Positions 15,842 to 25,010 of a stretch of 64,000 nt of DNA are shown here, piece by piece. The DNA comes from a virus. How positions within the stretch are numbered: position 1 is the stretch's first letter; each line of letters starts with the position of its first letter. The notes under the pieces are model-generated. The model did not search any database. It saw only the letters and a list, made by a program, of their open reading frames with translations, and was not told where the DNA came from. The stretch is from the IMG/VR virus record IMGVR_UViG_3300001533_002283, positions 62,001 through 126,000 of that record. One strand, given 5' to 3'. The position numbers were made by a program, and so were the translations under genes.

Positions 15842-17353
15842 TTAAAATGCCGGAGCATCCTCCCGTTGTTTTCCTAGTGGGATTTTCGAGCGGCCTGTTA
15901 GTTCCAATTGCTGAGAAAACGTGCCTTTATCGACCACCGAAAAGTTGGAAATATCAAAGTTAATAAAATTAGGTTTGTAACTAATCTGATTACCATCTTT
16001 AACCTTAATATAATCTAGGAATCCCGGTCCCTTTTCACCAAGATAACGGGTTTTAGTAGTAATTAGTTTATGACTTGCGGCCTTATACTCCGGTGTTGTA
16101 TCCGCCTGCATCTCGTCATGTGTTCGTTTTCTTAGAATGCCCATGTAAGAAACGAGCCAGTTCAAGCGATCCGACATGGACAAAACATTTTCGGAGTCAT
16201 CTATGGAACTTGCTGATTTACCGTTAGTTATACCAGAACGGTTAGTTTGAACCGCTGATAAAATGGGGCAATCGCAATATTCGGCCAACTCCTTCAAAAT
16301 TTGCGTTTTTTCATACGCCGCCACAAATTCTTGGGTGTTTTTATCAGTCTTATCCGCGCTAGTAATCTTTAGATAGTCGTAAATAACGACAAATGGGTTC
16401 CCTCTTCCCACTCTGTTTAAATAAAAACGCTTAACGTATTTTTCTAATTCCGAACCACTCTTGTTTCCGATAGATTCAAAATAAAGATTCTTTTGCTTCA
16501 TATTTCGAATCACATCCAACTCCTTTCTTATACGTGGAGCCCAAAGCGCGTCATAGCGCCATTTACGAGAATCAATTAACCAATATGGAACCCCAATTTT
16601 ACCTGCGATATAGCGTAAAACCGCATCTTCTTTAAACATCTCGGAATCCAGATAGAGTATGTTTAAATTCTCTTTTTCGGGATTCGCCGCAGGGAATTGC
16701 CGCATCAAATCAAGAAGAAATGTGCTTTTATTTCCGCCCGATCTAGCGGCAAAAAGCATCAGGTGCTTCGCTCTGGCGCAACCGATGTTTTCTTGAAAAG
16801 ATTTATGAGGCATGATTAAATCATTATTATTTATTGCCTCGTTACCATACTCCTCAATGATATCAGGCAAGACCTCTAGTAGGTTGGTTGGTTCTTGTTC
16901 ATCCCCGGACAAACTCACTAAACTATTGCCTAAATACTTATCCGTAATGCTAATTAAGTCCTTCGCCGATTTATCCTCGTTCTCCAACACCTCTTTCTTA
17001 ACCAACTCCGCATTATTGCAAATAGTTCTAACCAACGTCTTTTTCTTTAACGCCTTCGCCAAATCTACCAAATTGCGTTTGTCCACAGGCCGAATCTTTA
17101 ACGCCGCGCAATAATCGCCAACTTCAATTCCATCAAGTGTAATCCCCACTGATTTCAACTTCTCCGCTACAATAATCTCATCCGGCCTTCCTTTATTCTC
17201 CACAATGTTTGAAATCATGGCGAAGATGGAGGAATGTTGTCGGGAAAAATCCTTAGAATTAATAAAGGGGATTTCTACATAAGTTTCGGGATGTTGAAGG
17301 AGGATGGCGAGAATAGAGAGTTCAATTTCCGGTGAATATAACGATTTTGACAT
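15842..17353 (-). CDS. dnaB: Replicative DNA helicase (DnaB-like)
   Basis: 503 residues. The N-terminal all-helical DnaB domain starts LYSPEIELSILAILLQHPE. The RecA-like motor has Walker A FAARSGGNKSTF (~205), Walker B-like NILYLDSE and FVVIYDYLKI, and an SAVQTNRSG sensor. The Walker A differs from the usual GRPGMGKT: the first Gly is Ala and the Gly before Lys is Asn, while Lys-Ser-Thr is kept. It unwinds DNA at the fork and loads primase. It has its own promoter 43 bases upstream, overlapped by an inverted repeat. Confidence 0.92.
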   Translation of the reverse strand: MSKSLYSPEIELSILAILLQHPETYVEIPFINSKDFSRQHSSIFAMISNIVENKGRPDEIIVAEKLKSVGITLDGIEVGDYCAALKIRPVDKRNLVDLAKALKKKTLVRTICNNAELVKKEVLENEDKSAKDLISITDKYLGNSLVSLSGDEQEPTNLLEVLPDIIEEYGNEAINNNDLIMPHKSFQENIGCARAKHLMLFAARSGGNKSTFLLDLMRQFPAANPEKENLNILYLDSEMFKEDAVLRYIAGKIGVPYWLIDSRKWRYDALWAPRIRKELDVIRNMKQKNLYFESIGNKSGSELEKYVKRFYLNRVGRGNPFVVIYDYLKITSADKTDKNTQEFVAAYEKTQILKELAEYCDCPILSAVQTNRSGITNGKSASSIDDSENVLSMSDRLNWLVSYMGILRKRTHDEMQADTTPEYKAASHKLITTKTRYLGEKGPGFLDYIKVKDGNQISYKPNFINFDISNFSVVDKGTFSQQLELTGRSKIPLGKQREDAPAF

Positions 17354-17395
17354 AGTTTTAAAAATGAAACTGGTAGAAGCGGGGCGAGAAAAGTA

Positions 17396-17424
17396 AATTT
17401 ACCTTATTTCCCCCGCCCCGTCAA
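17396..17424 (-). promoter_or_regulatory. Sigma70-like promoter of dnaB with overlapping inverted repeat
   Basis: -35 TTGACG (17419-17424), 17-bp spacer, -10 TAAATT (17396-17401); leader of about 36 bases. Arms CGGGGCG (17380-17386) and CGCCCCG (17414-17420) flank the promoter, and a perfect palindrome GTAAATTTAC covers the -10, so a repressor site is possible. Confidence 0.6.
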
Positions 17425-17429
17425 TCTTA

Positions 17430-17468
17430 AAAAAGGAAAAAGCGCAAGGTGTGTTGCCCCGCGCCTTG
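17430..17468 (-). terminator. Rho-independent terminator
   Basis: On the minus strand CAAGGCGCG and CACACCTTG pair over a 6-base loop (9-bp stem with two G-T wobbles), followed by CGCTTTTTCCTTTTTT. It lies 33 bases after the membrane-protein gene and just before the dnaB promoter, so it ends the upstream transcript. Confidence 0.7.
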
Positions 17469-17500
17469 AGTTAACTAGTTGGGGTGTAACATCTAACACC

Positions 17501-17698
17501 TTACCATGCAATAATCGCCCCGAGCACGAGAGCAGAGAGAAGGGAGATTACGAAAACTCCCAACTTCATGGAGACTTTGCGGGACCAAAAATAGGTCTTA
17601 AAACCCTTTTCTTGGATCGCGGCGGTTTCGGACTGTGCTTTGTCAACAGTTTTGTTGATTTGGGTGAGGACTTGTTGTGTTTTGTTTGTGTTTGACAT
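17501..17698 (-). CDS. Small single-pass membrane protein
   Basis: 65 residues: a polar N-terminal half with Gln/Thr-rich helix, then a hydrophobic C-terminal segment (LGVFVISLLSALVLGAIIAW). No family recognised. Last gene before a strong terminator. A holin-like role is conceivable but nothing specific supports it. Confidence 0.6.
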   Translation of the reverse strand: MSNTNKTQQVLTQINKTVDKAQSETAAIQEKGFKTYFWSRKVSMKLGVFVISLLSALVLGAIIAW

Positions 17699-17716
17699 AA
17701 AATAGTTTTATAAAAT

Positions 17717-19054
17717 TTACCTTACTTTTTCAGGAGGTTTAGAATAAATAATTTGTTGCAGTCCCCAATCAGAGAATAAAAGACCTTGCGCCGATTGAAC
17801 ATTTCCAATATAACCATTCGCGGAATGAAATTTATCGGGTGGGCACAACGCGGGACACACCAAAACGCGCACGCCCTTATGATCGGTTAGCTTGTCGGTG
17901 TGCCGATGACCGGTCAGAAAGGTAAATTGTTCATACTTAGAAACTTCTGATTGGCACTCCCTCATCATAATCAAAGGAAGGTCTTGGATTTTAGTATTCT
18001 CGGAATGTGTAAAGCCTATCAAATTTTTTCCAAAACCAAAATACTTTCTATCTAACGGCTCATTATTAACCTTTACATTTTCATGGTGACGAAAAAAGGC
18101 TTTAACATAACTTCCAAGGGCATATTCACTTAAACGACTGTGATTACCGCAAACAACCATAACCTCTACCTTGAATTGAGAGGCGAGTTTTTCCACTACC
18201 TCGGTAATCATCTGGCATCCCTCATTATAAACCTTAGACCATCTTGAGTCCGAATCCAATCTCGTTCCGGATGTGGTCGTGACTGATTCTGTGTCGAAAT
18301 GGAGGAGGTCCGAGCCACAAATAAGCATAACGGTTTCAATTTCCTCTGTAGGGGCGTTTTTAAGTAAATCGTCAACGGCTTCTTTATACACTTTTTTAGC
18401 AATATTAAGATCGAACGACCCCCAATTTGTTTCGGAATTAGCCGCCAACTTACCCAAGTGAGTATCCTGTAGGTTTAAAATATAAAGTTTTCCATTTTCC
18501 TTCGGACGACTATAAACAAAGTTTGAGGGCGAGAAATTGTCCGCTTCCTCTATGAATTGTTCCAATAGTTTTTGAACATGTTTCTCATCCTTCTTCTTCA
18601 CAAACTCCGCCTTGGCTTGAAAATTATCCCCGTATGAATTTGCGGTAAAGCGACTGACACTCCATTCATCCATATTAATACCGCAAACCTCGATAAGTTC
18701 ATCAAGGGTATAAATAACCTTACTATTTTTTACATCCACCACCGCCTTATCCCCTTTAACCTCAACTTTTGGCGCGGAAAATTTGGTGTTTTTAATACCT
18801 TCCATTTTATAAACCTTCCCATCTCCACCCACTACAGAGGTAGCACTAAAATCTTTTTCTCCCTTTTTTGCCTTATCAATCCCGATTTGATACCCACCCC
18901 CAAATATCTTCCGCCATTTGTTATTCCGCGCGGTCTTCTTCAACCCCCAAATTTTCCCAATTTCTTTTCTAACAGTAGTAGAATCTACGTTTTTTGCCAA
19001 CTCCTTGATGTGTTTTACCTTATCTTGTTCTGTCTTTAGGGTGTTGTTACTCAT
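17717..19054 (-). CDS. Metallophosphoesterase
   Basis: 445 residues. The C-terminal half has the calcineurin-like series LQDTHLGK (~197), ICGSDLLHFD, VCGNHSR and TGHRHTDK, matching D-x-H, G-D, G-N-H and G-H-x-H metal-binding motifs. The N-terminal ~150 residues may bind DNA or a partner. Phage proteins of this type resemble Mre11/SbcD-like nucleases and often lie near recombination genes, as here (Cas4-like nuclease, RecA). The substrate is not known. Confidence 0.75.
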   Translation of the reverse strand: MSNNTLKTEQDKVKHIKELAKNVDSTTVRKEIGKIWGLKKTARNNKWRKIFGGGYQIGIDKAKKGEKDFSATSVVGGDGKVYKMEGIKNTKFSAPKVEVKGDKAVVDVKNSKVIYTLDELIEVCGINMDEWSVSRFTANSYGDNFQAKAEFVKKKDEKHVQKLLEQFIEEADNFSPSNFVYSRPKENGKLYILNLQDTHLGKLAANSETNWGSFDLNIAKKVYKEAVDDLLKNAPTEEIETVMLICGSDLLHFDTESVTTTSGTRLDSDSRWSKVYNEGCQMITEVVEKLASQFKVEVMVVCGNHSRLSEYALGSYVKAFFRHHENVKVNNEPLDRKYFGFGKNLIGFTHSENTKIQDLPLIMMRECQSEVSKYEQFTFLTGHRHTDKLTDHKGVRVLVCPALCPPDKFHSANGYIGNVQSAQGLLFSDWGLQQIIYSKPPEKVR

Positions 19055-19070
19055 ATTAGGTTATAATTAA

Positions 19071-19099
19071 AATTTGTTTGGTTTAGGTTAGCTTGTCAA
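19071..19099 (-). promoter_or_regulatory. Possible promoter before the metallophosphoesterase gene
   Basis: Perfect -35 TTGACA (19094-19099), but the hexamer at 17 bp is only CAAATT (19071-19076). Proposed because the gap of 105 bases is otherwise empty. Confidence 0.35.
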
Positions 19100-19159
19100 G
19101 GGTAGAATCTGCCCCTTTGTATTGTTTCTCTCTTACAGGTTTTCTCGCCATTTTGGAAA

Positions 19160-20179
19160 TCACTGAAATGATAGTTGTTGGGGTTTCCCCTCCTTGTTAA
19201 AGAAAAACGAGCAACCTGAATAAAACCTCTTCTCCACCTTAATCCCTTCCGGTTTCTCATTTTCAAAATAACTCTTCTTAATCTCCCTCTTCTCATCCAA
19301 CTCTACCCAATACCACATTGGTTTTCTTGCGGGACAAATCCAGAGCGGGGTTCCGTCCTTTTTCAACCCTTCCTTTTCGGTTCCGCATAAACGAAATTTG
19401 GTTGGGTCAAGGTAGGCAATTACATCATTCGTATTGGCTAGAGAGAAATTTTCAATTTGAGTTTGAATATCGGTCAGATAATGTTCAAATCCATTTAATA
19501 ATTCTTGAGAATAAATACCTGTTGATTGGATAGGATTTTTACGAAACTTTAAAAAGAGAAAATCAAATGAAAGTAATTCGTGCTCGGGGAACAAATATCG
19601 CGCAACTAATTGATAGATTATTGATTGCACATTATTTTCTAATTTTTCTTTTTTAAAAAAATCCTTGCTCGACTTATAATCGACTATCTTTACATATTTT
19701 TTACCATCCCTAATGATTAAATACGCCTTATCAATAAACCCAAGTAATTTGTATCTGATCCCGCGCTCTTTGTCAATCACTTCAAAATTAAACTCTTTTT
19801 CAATGAGAGTTTCGACTGTTCCTTCGGGTTCTTGGTCCCAGATTAAACCAGTGAGGACAAAAAAATCAATTAGGCCCAAGTTGGCTTGGTCGCCGACATT
19901 GTGTTTGTTTGCATAAGTTTTTAACAATCGCCAAAGAGAAGGAAAAGGTTTTATTGAATCTTTTTCTATAATCTTGGGGATTAAATGTTTTCTTTTGGGG
20001 GAACTTAGCAGCTCTAACATTAAGTGGGCGCTACTGCCTCTGCTAGAACCCGGATTGCCCGAGTCGGGAAGTTTATATAAATATGACGCCGCATACTTGG
20101 CGGAACAAAAACAAAAAGCGTCTAATCGGCTTGCACTAATATGTTTTTTTAACTCAAAATTTGGACCAAAATTAATCAT
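19160..20179 (-). CDS. PD-(D/E)XK nuclease, Cas4/RecB-like
   Basis: 339 residues. ISASRLDAFCFCSAKY (~14) is the typical start of RecB/Cas4-family nucleases. LLGFIDKAYLII followed by KIVDYKSSK (~165) is the D...D-x-K catalytic motif, and the Gln of motif QxxxY follows (QSIIYQL). Cys residues at the N-terminus and near the C-terminus (LCG, WICP) could hold an iron-sulfur cluster as in Cas4. Probably processes DNA ends for recombination with RecA. It overlaps the Dcm gene by 1 base. Confidence 0.75.
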   Translation of the reverse strand: MINFGPNFELKKHISASRLDAFCFCSAKYAASYLYKLPDSGNPGSSRGSSAHLMLELLSSPKRKHLIPKIIEKDSIKPFPSLWRLLKTYANKHNVGDQANLGLIDFFVLTGLIWDQEPEGTVETLIEKEFNFEVIDKERGIRYKLLGFIDKAYLIIRDGKKYVKIVDYKSSKDFFKKEKLENNVQSIIYQLVARYLFPEHELLSFDFLFLKFRKNPIQSTGIYSQELLNGFEHYLTDIQTQIENFSLANTNDVIAYLDPTKFRLCGTEKEGLKKDGTPLWICPARKPMWYWVELDEKREIKKSYFENEKPEGIKVEKRFYSGCSFFFNKEGKPQQLSFQ

Positions 20180-21114
20180 TATGAAGATTTCAGTCCTTTG
20201 AAAATATGTTCAATGACGGCGACTGTCCAACCGTTTCCAATTGCGCGATACCTATTTGTCTTAGCTATAGCATTTGTGTAATTATCGGGCAGAGTTTGCA
20301 ACCTCTCACATTCTAGCGGAGTAAGCGTTCTGTAGTGCTCGCCACAAACTAACTTATGTTTCGTTCCTGGAGATTGAGCACAAAGAGTTGGATACTTTTC
20401 AACAAAGTAATAATCTTCTGTTATATATCCGTGAGGCAACCGATATAAAAGCATTTGGTTAACCCGTTTTTCCTTATAGTGTTTGAATGGAACGGACCTA
20501 TAAGAAGCGTTTAAAGATAAACTCTTTTCGCGATCAACCTCTACTAATTCGGGATTTTCCAAAATATCTTTAAGTAAAATTCCTTTATCTTCTGGCTGGG
20601 TTACATTCGGAATATTAGTCCAATACAAACGGTTTCTTTTTTGCGCGGAAACGAGAGCTGAATTTATCTTAATTGGTTGAACGCCAAGTGCTTCCGAAAT
20701 AACATTTTGATATTCCTCCTTCATCTTTACATTTTCAAGAAGAAATTTAATGTCAGGGTTTTTTACTTTAAGTTGTTTTAAAATATCAACAAAAACAAAA
20801 AATAATTTACTGCGTTCGTCGTTAAAATTAAGTTGTTTTCCACAAAAACTGAAACCTTGGCAAGGTGAACCCGCCGCGATTAGGTCAACTTTGGGCAGAT
20901 CATCTAAGTTGATTTTAGTTACATCACCTAATTGGATTGTCTCGGGCCAATTATGTTGAGTAACTTTAATTGCGTGTTTATCAATTTCAGAGGCAAAGTA
21001 TTTATTAACTTTGATTCCTGCGCGGTCAAGGGCAATTCTCGCGCAGGAAATCCCGTCGAAAAGACTCAGAACGTTGATTCCATCATTTTTGTCAGCATTT
21101 TCAGTATTGTTCAT
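20179..21114 (-). CDS. dcm: DNA (cytosine-5) methyltransferase
   Basis: 311 residues. Motif I VLSLFDGISCARIAL (~15), motif IV GSPCQGFS with catalytic Cys ~85, motif VI LENVK (~126-130), motif VIII AQKRNRLYW (~157-165) and the C-terminal RYRAIGNGW (motif X) are all present, so the enzyme should be active. The short region before RYRAIGNGW suggests a compact target-recognition domain. It probably modifies phage DNA against host restriction. No cognate endonuclease is evident, although a small PD-(D/E)XK-like gene lies directly upstream. Confidence 0.9.
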   Translation of the reverse strand: MNNTENADKNDGINVLSLFDGISCARIALDRAGIKVNKYFASEIDKHAIKVTQHNWPETIQLGDVTKINLDDLPKVDLIAAGSPCQGFSFCGKQLNFNDERSKLFFVFVDILKQLKVKNPDIKFLLENVKMKEEYQNVISEALGVQPIKINSALVSAQKRNRLYWTNIPNVTQPEDKGILLKDILENPELVEVDREKSLSLNASYRSVPFKHYKEKRVNQMLLYRLPHGYITEDYYFVEKYPTLCAQSPGTKHKLVCGEHYRTLTPLECERLQTLPDNYTNAIAKTNRYRAIGNGWTVAVIEHIFKGLKSS

Positions 21115-21121
21115 ATTTTTA

Positions 21122-21150
21122 TTTTTATTATAAAGTTTATTCTATGTCAA
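21122..21150 (-). promoter_or_regulatory. Candidate promoter of the cytosine methyltransferase gene
   Basis: Perfect -35 TTGACA (21145-21150), 17-bp spacer, weak -10 TAAAAA (21122-21127). Transcription would start at the ATG. A TATAAT at 21127-21132 is too close to the -35 (12 bp). Confidence 0.45.
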
Positions 21151-21154
21151 TTTA

Positions 21155-21571
21155 TCACAAATCCAAATCAAACTCTCTCTTAAACATTTCCTTGGTCAGT
21201 TCTTTTAAGTGTCGATTATTCAACTCTATAAACTTAAACCCATTTAACTCCGCAATCTCCATCTTCTCATAATCCGATTTTAATTTTTTCAAGTAACCAG
21301 CGCGACTACCATGCATAAATTGGTTGAATTGTAGGTGGACTTCATCGGGGGAGATTTCTAAAAAAATGCCCAAATTTAAGTTTACCAAATCTGCTCTGTA
21401 TAAAGTTTTTGGAAACCTGAATTCTGAAAGAACAACATGGTTTTTCCAAAATGGGTATAAGAATTTCCTTACCGCCGTTTCAGGTTTTGATCTTCCGTCT
21501 TTTGACCAGTCAATTTTATATTTGGCAGGATTAACATTAACTTGCTTGCCCGATTTAGTTTTCCACTTCAT
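21155..21571 (-). CDS. Putative PD-(D/E)XK endonuclease-like phage protein
   Basis: 138 residues. YRADLVNLNLGIFLEISP (~60) has the D-x(n)-E-x pattern of PD-(D/E)XK nucleases, but the Lys is not in the usual place. IAELNGFKFIEL near the C-terminus resembles the end strand of Vsr-like folds. Lying between recA and dcm, it could be a recombination nuclease or a restriction-like enzyme. Weak evidence. Confidence 0.5.
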   Translation of the reverse strand: MKWKTKSGKQVNVNPAKYKIDWSKDGRSKPETAVRKFLYPFWKNHVVLSEFRFPKTLYRADLVNLNLGIFLEISPDEVHLQFNQFMHGSRAGYLKKLKSDYEKMEIAELNGFKFIELNNRHLKELTKEMFKREFDLDL

Positions 21572-22707
21572 TAAATAAGAGATTTAAACTTATTCAGCAA
21601 CCAAGAGAACACCTCTTTGTTTTCACCTACATATTCGAACACCCCATTTAACCCTTGATGAAGAACTTTAATCTCTACCCCGTCTTTCTTCGCCTCCTCA
21701 ACCAAACTATCAGAGAATGAATACCATGCGCCTTTACGAGTTAGTTGCCCAAACTGCATGGCCATATCCACCACTTCTTTTTCTACCCAAATAGCGGAAC
21801 CAACGCGATTGCGTGAAATTGGAATCTTCACTTTCGTCCCGGTGACATCCGTTCCGGACTTGCGGATTTCGATGGTAGAATACACTCCTAATGTTTTGTT
21901 TTTTACGGGATCGGGCTTTTCGTCCGGTTTTTCTAGAATGTAGTCGCCTTGGTAGCGCGGGCAATAGTAAAGAACATAATCGCTTTGGTGTCCAATGGCT
22001 GAACCGCCGCTGCCCTCTACTTGGCGGGGAACGTCCTTAGCGTAAGGGTCAATCTTGATATTTGCGCTATATTGACTGGTAACAATCATTAGAGCATCAT
22101 AATGGGTAAGAGGGAGGGCAAAGCGTTTGAATAAAAGTTTAGATAACAAAGGGACGCCCGCCACCTTCACTGATTCAGTTCCCCATACGTTCTTCTGGGC
22201 GTCAGATTTAAGAATTGTTCCATCAAGTGAATCCCAAATGATACAAAGTTGCTCGCCCAATTCATGCATTGTTTTAAGCAAATCTTCTAGCGCGGAAGCG
22301 ATAGTCTCAAAATAATTCACCGCCCACACAAAAACGGTTCCATACTCCCATTGCTTGGGGTCGGTTACAAATTTGTGACCACTACGTTTTTGAATGTCGG
22401 GAGACAAACGGGCTTCGGCTTTAATATAGATTGTTTTACCCTTGGGAAACGCTTTGTGAAAATTATCCGCAAGAACAAATGCTTCTGAGGTTTTCCCAAG
22501 TTCGGCCCCCGCACCACAAAGACGAATGATAGAGCCACTACGAATAGTGATTAAAGAGTCGAGGATAAGACTGCCGGTAGAAATAGGGAGATTTTGTGCG
22601 ACTACGTTATTGTAGTGGTCCCCTTTATTTAGAGTCAGGAGAGCGCCAAGAGCGTCATTGCTTGAGGGTTGTTCGTTGTTACCTTCTTCTTTTTTAGATT
22701 TTGCCAT
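21571..22707 (-). CDS. recA: RecA-like recombinase
   Basis: 378 residues. Walker A GAGAELGKT (65-73), Walker B LCIIWDSLDG (~154-163) and the MIVTSQ segment followed by a Gly-rich loop (VEGSGGSAIGHQ) are RecA/UvsX features. It should form filaments on single-stranded DNA and catalyse strand exchange in recombination-dependent replication and repair. It has its own promoter and TAACATCATG start context. Its stop overlaps the start of the nuclease gene downstream. Confidence 0.88.
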   Translation of the reverse strand: MAKSKKEEGNNEQPSSNDALGALLTLNKGDHYNNVVAQNLPISTGSLILDSLITIRSGSIIRLCGAGAELGKTSEAFVLADNFHKAFPKGKTIYIKAEARLSPDIQKRSGHKFVTDPKQWEYGTVFVWAVNYFETIASALEDLLKTMHELGEQLCIIWDSLDGTILKSDAQKNVWGTESVKVAGVPLLSKLLFKRFALPLTHYDALMIVTSQYSANIKIDPYAKDVPRQVEGSGGSAIGHQSDYVLYYCPRYQGDYILEKPDEKPDPVKNKTLGVYSTIEIRKSGTDVTGTKVKIPISRNRVGSAIWVEKEVVDMAMQFGQLTRKGAWYSFSDSLVEEAKKDGVEIKVLHQGLNGVFEYVGENKEVFSWLLNKFKSLI

Positions 22708-22751
22708 GATGTTATATGTTTTTATTATATTGTATTGTTCTAATTAAAGTT

Positions 22752-22780
22752 AATTTACTTCATTCACCCCAACAAGTCAA
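22752..22780 (-). promoter_or_regulatory. Sigma70-like promoter of recA
   Basis: -35 TTGACT (22775-22780), 17-bp spacer, -10 TAAATT (22752-22757); leader of about 38 bases. The -35 lies inside the 3' end of the preceding gene. Confidence 0.6.
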
Positions 22781-23324
22781 GAAGATTCTTCGCTTTCTTT
22801 TTCTGAACGGGCAAGTCTTCTACAACTTTTTCGGCCTCAAGTGAAATGGTCTGGACCGGCTTGGTCAAATCCACCGCCCAATTTTTATACAATTGCTCAA
22901 CTTCGGGTCTGTTCAACCAATAAAACACGGTGTTGGCTTTAATGACAGGTTTAAATCCCTCAAGAAGAAACTCTACATGAGGAAATTTCTTAACAAGTTT
23001 TGCCACCCCAATAATCTCTCGTTTAAAATTATCCCTAATACTATCTTCCGTTACCAAATTCTTCAAGATTTCCCCACGCTGTTTCGCTGTAATCTTGAAC
23101 TTTGTTCTATCGTCAACCTTCTCTGGTTTAACCACTGCCTCTTCCTCTACCTTCTCCACCTCACTCATTTCCACCACCCGTTTCTCCCGTTCCCCGCGCC
23201 CGCGACGAGACTCTAGGAGGGATAACTGGGTGAAGAAAATAGACTCGATTTTATACAGCTTATTAGGGTCGCTAATATCGGTCTTTAGCTTTACTTTATC
23301 ACCAATTTTAAAATTTTCGAGCAT
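22764..23324 (-). CDS. Hypothetical protein with N-terminal KOW/SH3-like segment
   Basis: 186 residues. FKIGDKVKLKTDISDPNKLYKIESI at the N-terminus resembles small beta-barrel (KOW or YodB-like) modules, which contact nucleic acids or proteins. A highly charged linker rich in Glu/Lys/Val and a helical C-terminus follow. It lies between ligase and recA, hence possibly part of replication or repair. Function unknown. Confidence 0.55.
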   Translation of the reverse strand: MLENFKIGDKVKLKTDISDPNKLYKIESIFFTQLSLLESRRGRGEREKRVVEMSEVEKVEEEAVVKPEKVDDRTKFKITAKQRGEILKNLVTEDSIRDNFKREIIGVAKLVKKFPHVEFLLEGFKPVIKANTVFYWLNRPEVEQLYKNWAVDLTKPVQTISLEAEKVVEDLPVQKKKAKNLLDLLG

Positions 23325-23337
23325 CGGTATAAATTAT

Positions 23338-24453
23338 TTATTCTTTCACACAGTTATTATAATCAACTCTAGCATAATTTGGTATTCCGAGTCCCGTTAA
23401 TCCCATATAAAGAAATGTTACTTTTTTACCAATCCATTGCTTTTTATTTTTCAAAAACTCCACGCCCTCTTCGTAAGTTCCTTTAAAAGTAGCATCAAAT
23501 ATTTTCCCATTCCAATTAAGAGTAATCCTCTTTCCTGTTCCCGCCCAATCGCCGACCCCTTCCGTAATGTCAAGAATAACTGCCTCGCTGTCATCTTCTG
23601 ATTTTAATTTTAATAAGTTGGAACTTCGTTTGTTCTCATAGGGTGAATCGGGAACTCTGATGATTGCGCCCTCTTCTTGGTTTTCGATGAGCTTGTTAAA
23701 ATGCTTATAAACCTCCTCTTCGTTATTGCAAACGATTGTATTTACCTCTTTATAATAAGGATTTCCAGTCAAATTTTTTGCAATAGTTTTAACTCGCTCG
23801 GAATAAGGAGATTCTTTTGTCAAACCATCAAAATTATACCCGTCGTAAACGTGATATTTTACCAATTCTTTACTTTTTAATAAATCATCATCGCTGATAT
23901 GAACCGTCTTGCGGATTAACTTCATCGTTTCGTTCAATCTAGTTTTCATTCCGTCCCCCATCAACTCGCCATCAAGAACCGCGTCGGGGTATTTTTGAAA
24001 AAAATCAATTAAAGACCCCTCGATGTGTGGCGCGCTAATGAATCGCTCGCCTTTTCTAGAAAATAATCCGCTTCTTGTTGCGACGCAGCGACTTCCATTG
24101 TATTTTAATTGGAGGTAAAGAGGGTATTTAAGTTTGCCCTTCCTGTCTTCAAACTTTTTCGCTAACATCGGACTGACATACAACTCTTTATCAATATCTT
24201 TAACACTCTCGAAATAACCGGCTTTTAGTTGTTTGAGGTATAAAGAGGAAATTTCTTTCTCCACTTGTTCTACGCTTGTGGTTTCATTTGTGCGACCAAC
24301 ATTTTTCCCATCGCAGTAAACCCATCCGGTTTGGACTAATTTACCATCAAGCAACCCGTAAGATTGGCGATAGGCGCTTTCTTCCTGTTCAACATACCAG
24401 ATTCGAGTGCCGCCATTTGAGTCGCGGGAGTAAAGAGTTTTGTGAGTTATCAT
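23338..24453 (-). CDS. lig: ATP-dependent DNA ligase with N-terminal WGR-like domain
   Basis: 371 residues. The first ~85 residues resemble a WGR domain (RIWYVEQEESAYRQSYG, TGWVYCDGKNVGRTNETT). The ligase core has motif I LQLKYNGSR (~123), LDGELMG (~158), EGAIIRVPDSPYENKR and LLKLK (motifs IV and V), then an OB-like domain. Motif I reads KYNG rather than KxDG, a variation seen in other phage ligases; the nucleophilic Lys is kept. It seals nicks during replication and recombination. Confidence 0.85.
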   Translation of the reverse strand: MITHKTLYSRDSNGGTRIWYVEQEESAYRQSYGLLDGKLVQTGWVYCDGKNVGRTNETTSVEQVEKEISSLYLKQLKAGYFESVKDIDKELYVSPMLAKKFEDRKGKLKYPLYLQLKYNGSRCVATRSGLFSRKGERFISAPHIEGSLIDFFQKYPDAVLDGELMGDGMKTRLNETMKLIRKTVHISDDDLLKSKELVKYHVYDGYNFDGLTKESPYSERVKTIAKNLTGNPYYKEVNTIVCNNEEEVYKHFNKLIENQEEGAIIRVPDSPYENKRSSNLLKLKSEDDSEAVILDITEGVGDWAGTGKRITLNWNGKIFDATFKGTYEEGVEFLKNKKQWIGKKVTFLYMGLTGLGIPNYARVDYNNCVKE

Positions 24454-24470
24454 TTTTTGTTGTTTTAAAA

Positions 24471-25004
24471 TTATTTCATTAGCATCTCGGGATTTATAAA
24501 CACGTTCCCCACTACCTCATACTCATAATGGTTTTTAACTAGCGCTGTGGAAGCCACCCCACTCTCTTTCCACGCATCGCAAACCCAAGTGTATATCACC
24601 TTATATTGGCAAAAATCAACATCATAACCGACAATTCCCCGCGCGTAAATTATATCGGGGGAGGGAAGAGGTTTGGAAGTATCCAAATGGTAAATCCCCT
24701 CACCCATTTTCGTCCGCTCGAATTTGATGGGGTATAGAGCTATTACGTCGCCGTCGTAAATCTCCTTTCTATTTTTGTCTAGAAGTCCGGTGAATTGTTG
24801 AACAGTGTATCCAATACGGGGTCCGGGCCAAGAAACATGATGTGCGAATTGCTGTTGATTCTTTCCTTTGTTTACAAACCATTGCCCATTAAGAGTTAAA
24901 ACGGAAGGTTCGTATGCTTCGGCAACAATATAGGGATTGTCTCGTGGATAAACAAAGATTTTGTTTAAATTATCCCAAACACGAAATTTAATAGGTTGGC
25001 TCAT
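24471..25004 (-). CDS. YopX family protein (copy 1 of 3)
   Basis: 177 residues. It starts with IKFRVWDNLNKIF and contains VQQFTGLLDKNRKEIYDGDV and, near the end, YEVVGNVF, the conserved segments of the YopX family. Function unknown, frequent in phages. Two further copies lie at 31665-32075 and 39980-40420. Confidence 0.85.
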   Translation of the reverse strand: MSQPIKFRVWDNLNKIFVYPRDNPYIVAEAYEPSVLTLNGQWFVNKGKNQQQFAHHVSWPGPRIGYTVQQFTGLLDKNRKEIYDGDVIALYPIKFERTKMGEGIYHLDTSKPLPSPDIIYARGIVGYDVDFCQYKVIYTWVCDAWKESGVASTALVKNHYEYEVVGNVFINPEMLMK

Positions 25005-25010
25005 GGGGTG

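Noticed and set aside
19096-19296. 66-codon leftward ORF overlapping the Cas4-like gene
   Set aside because: It is an Arg-rich frame shadow of the 3' end of the nuclease gene, without independent support.
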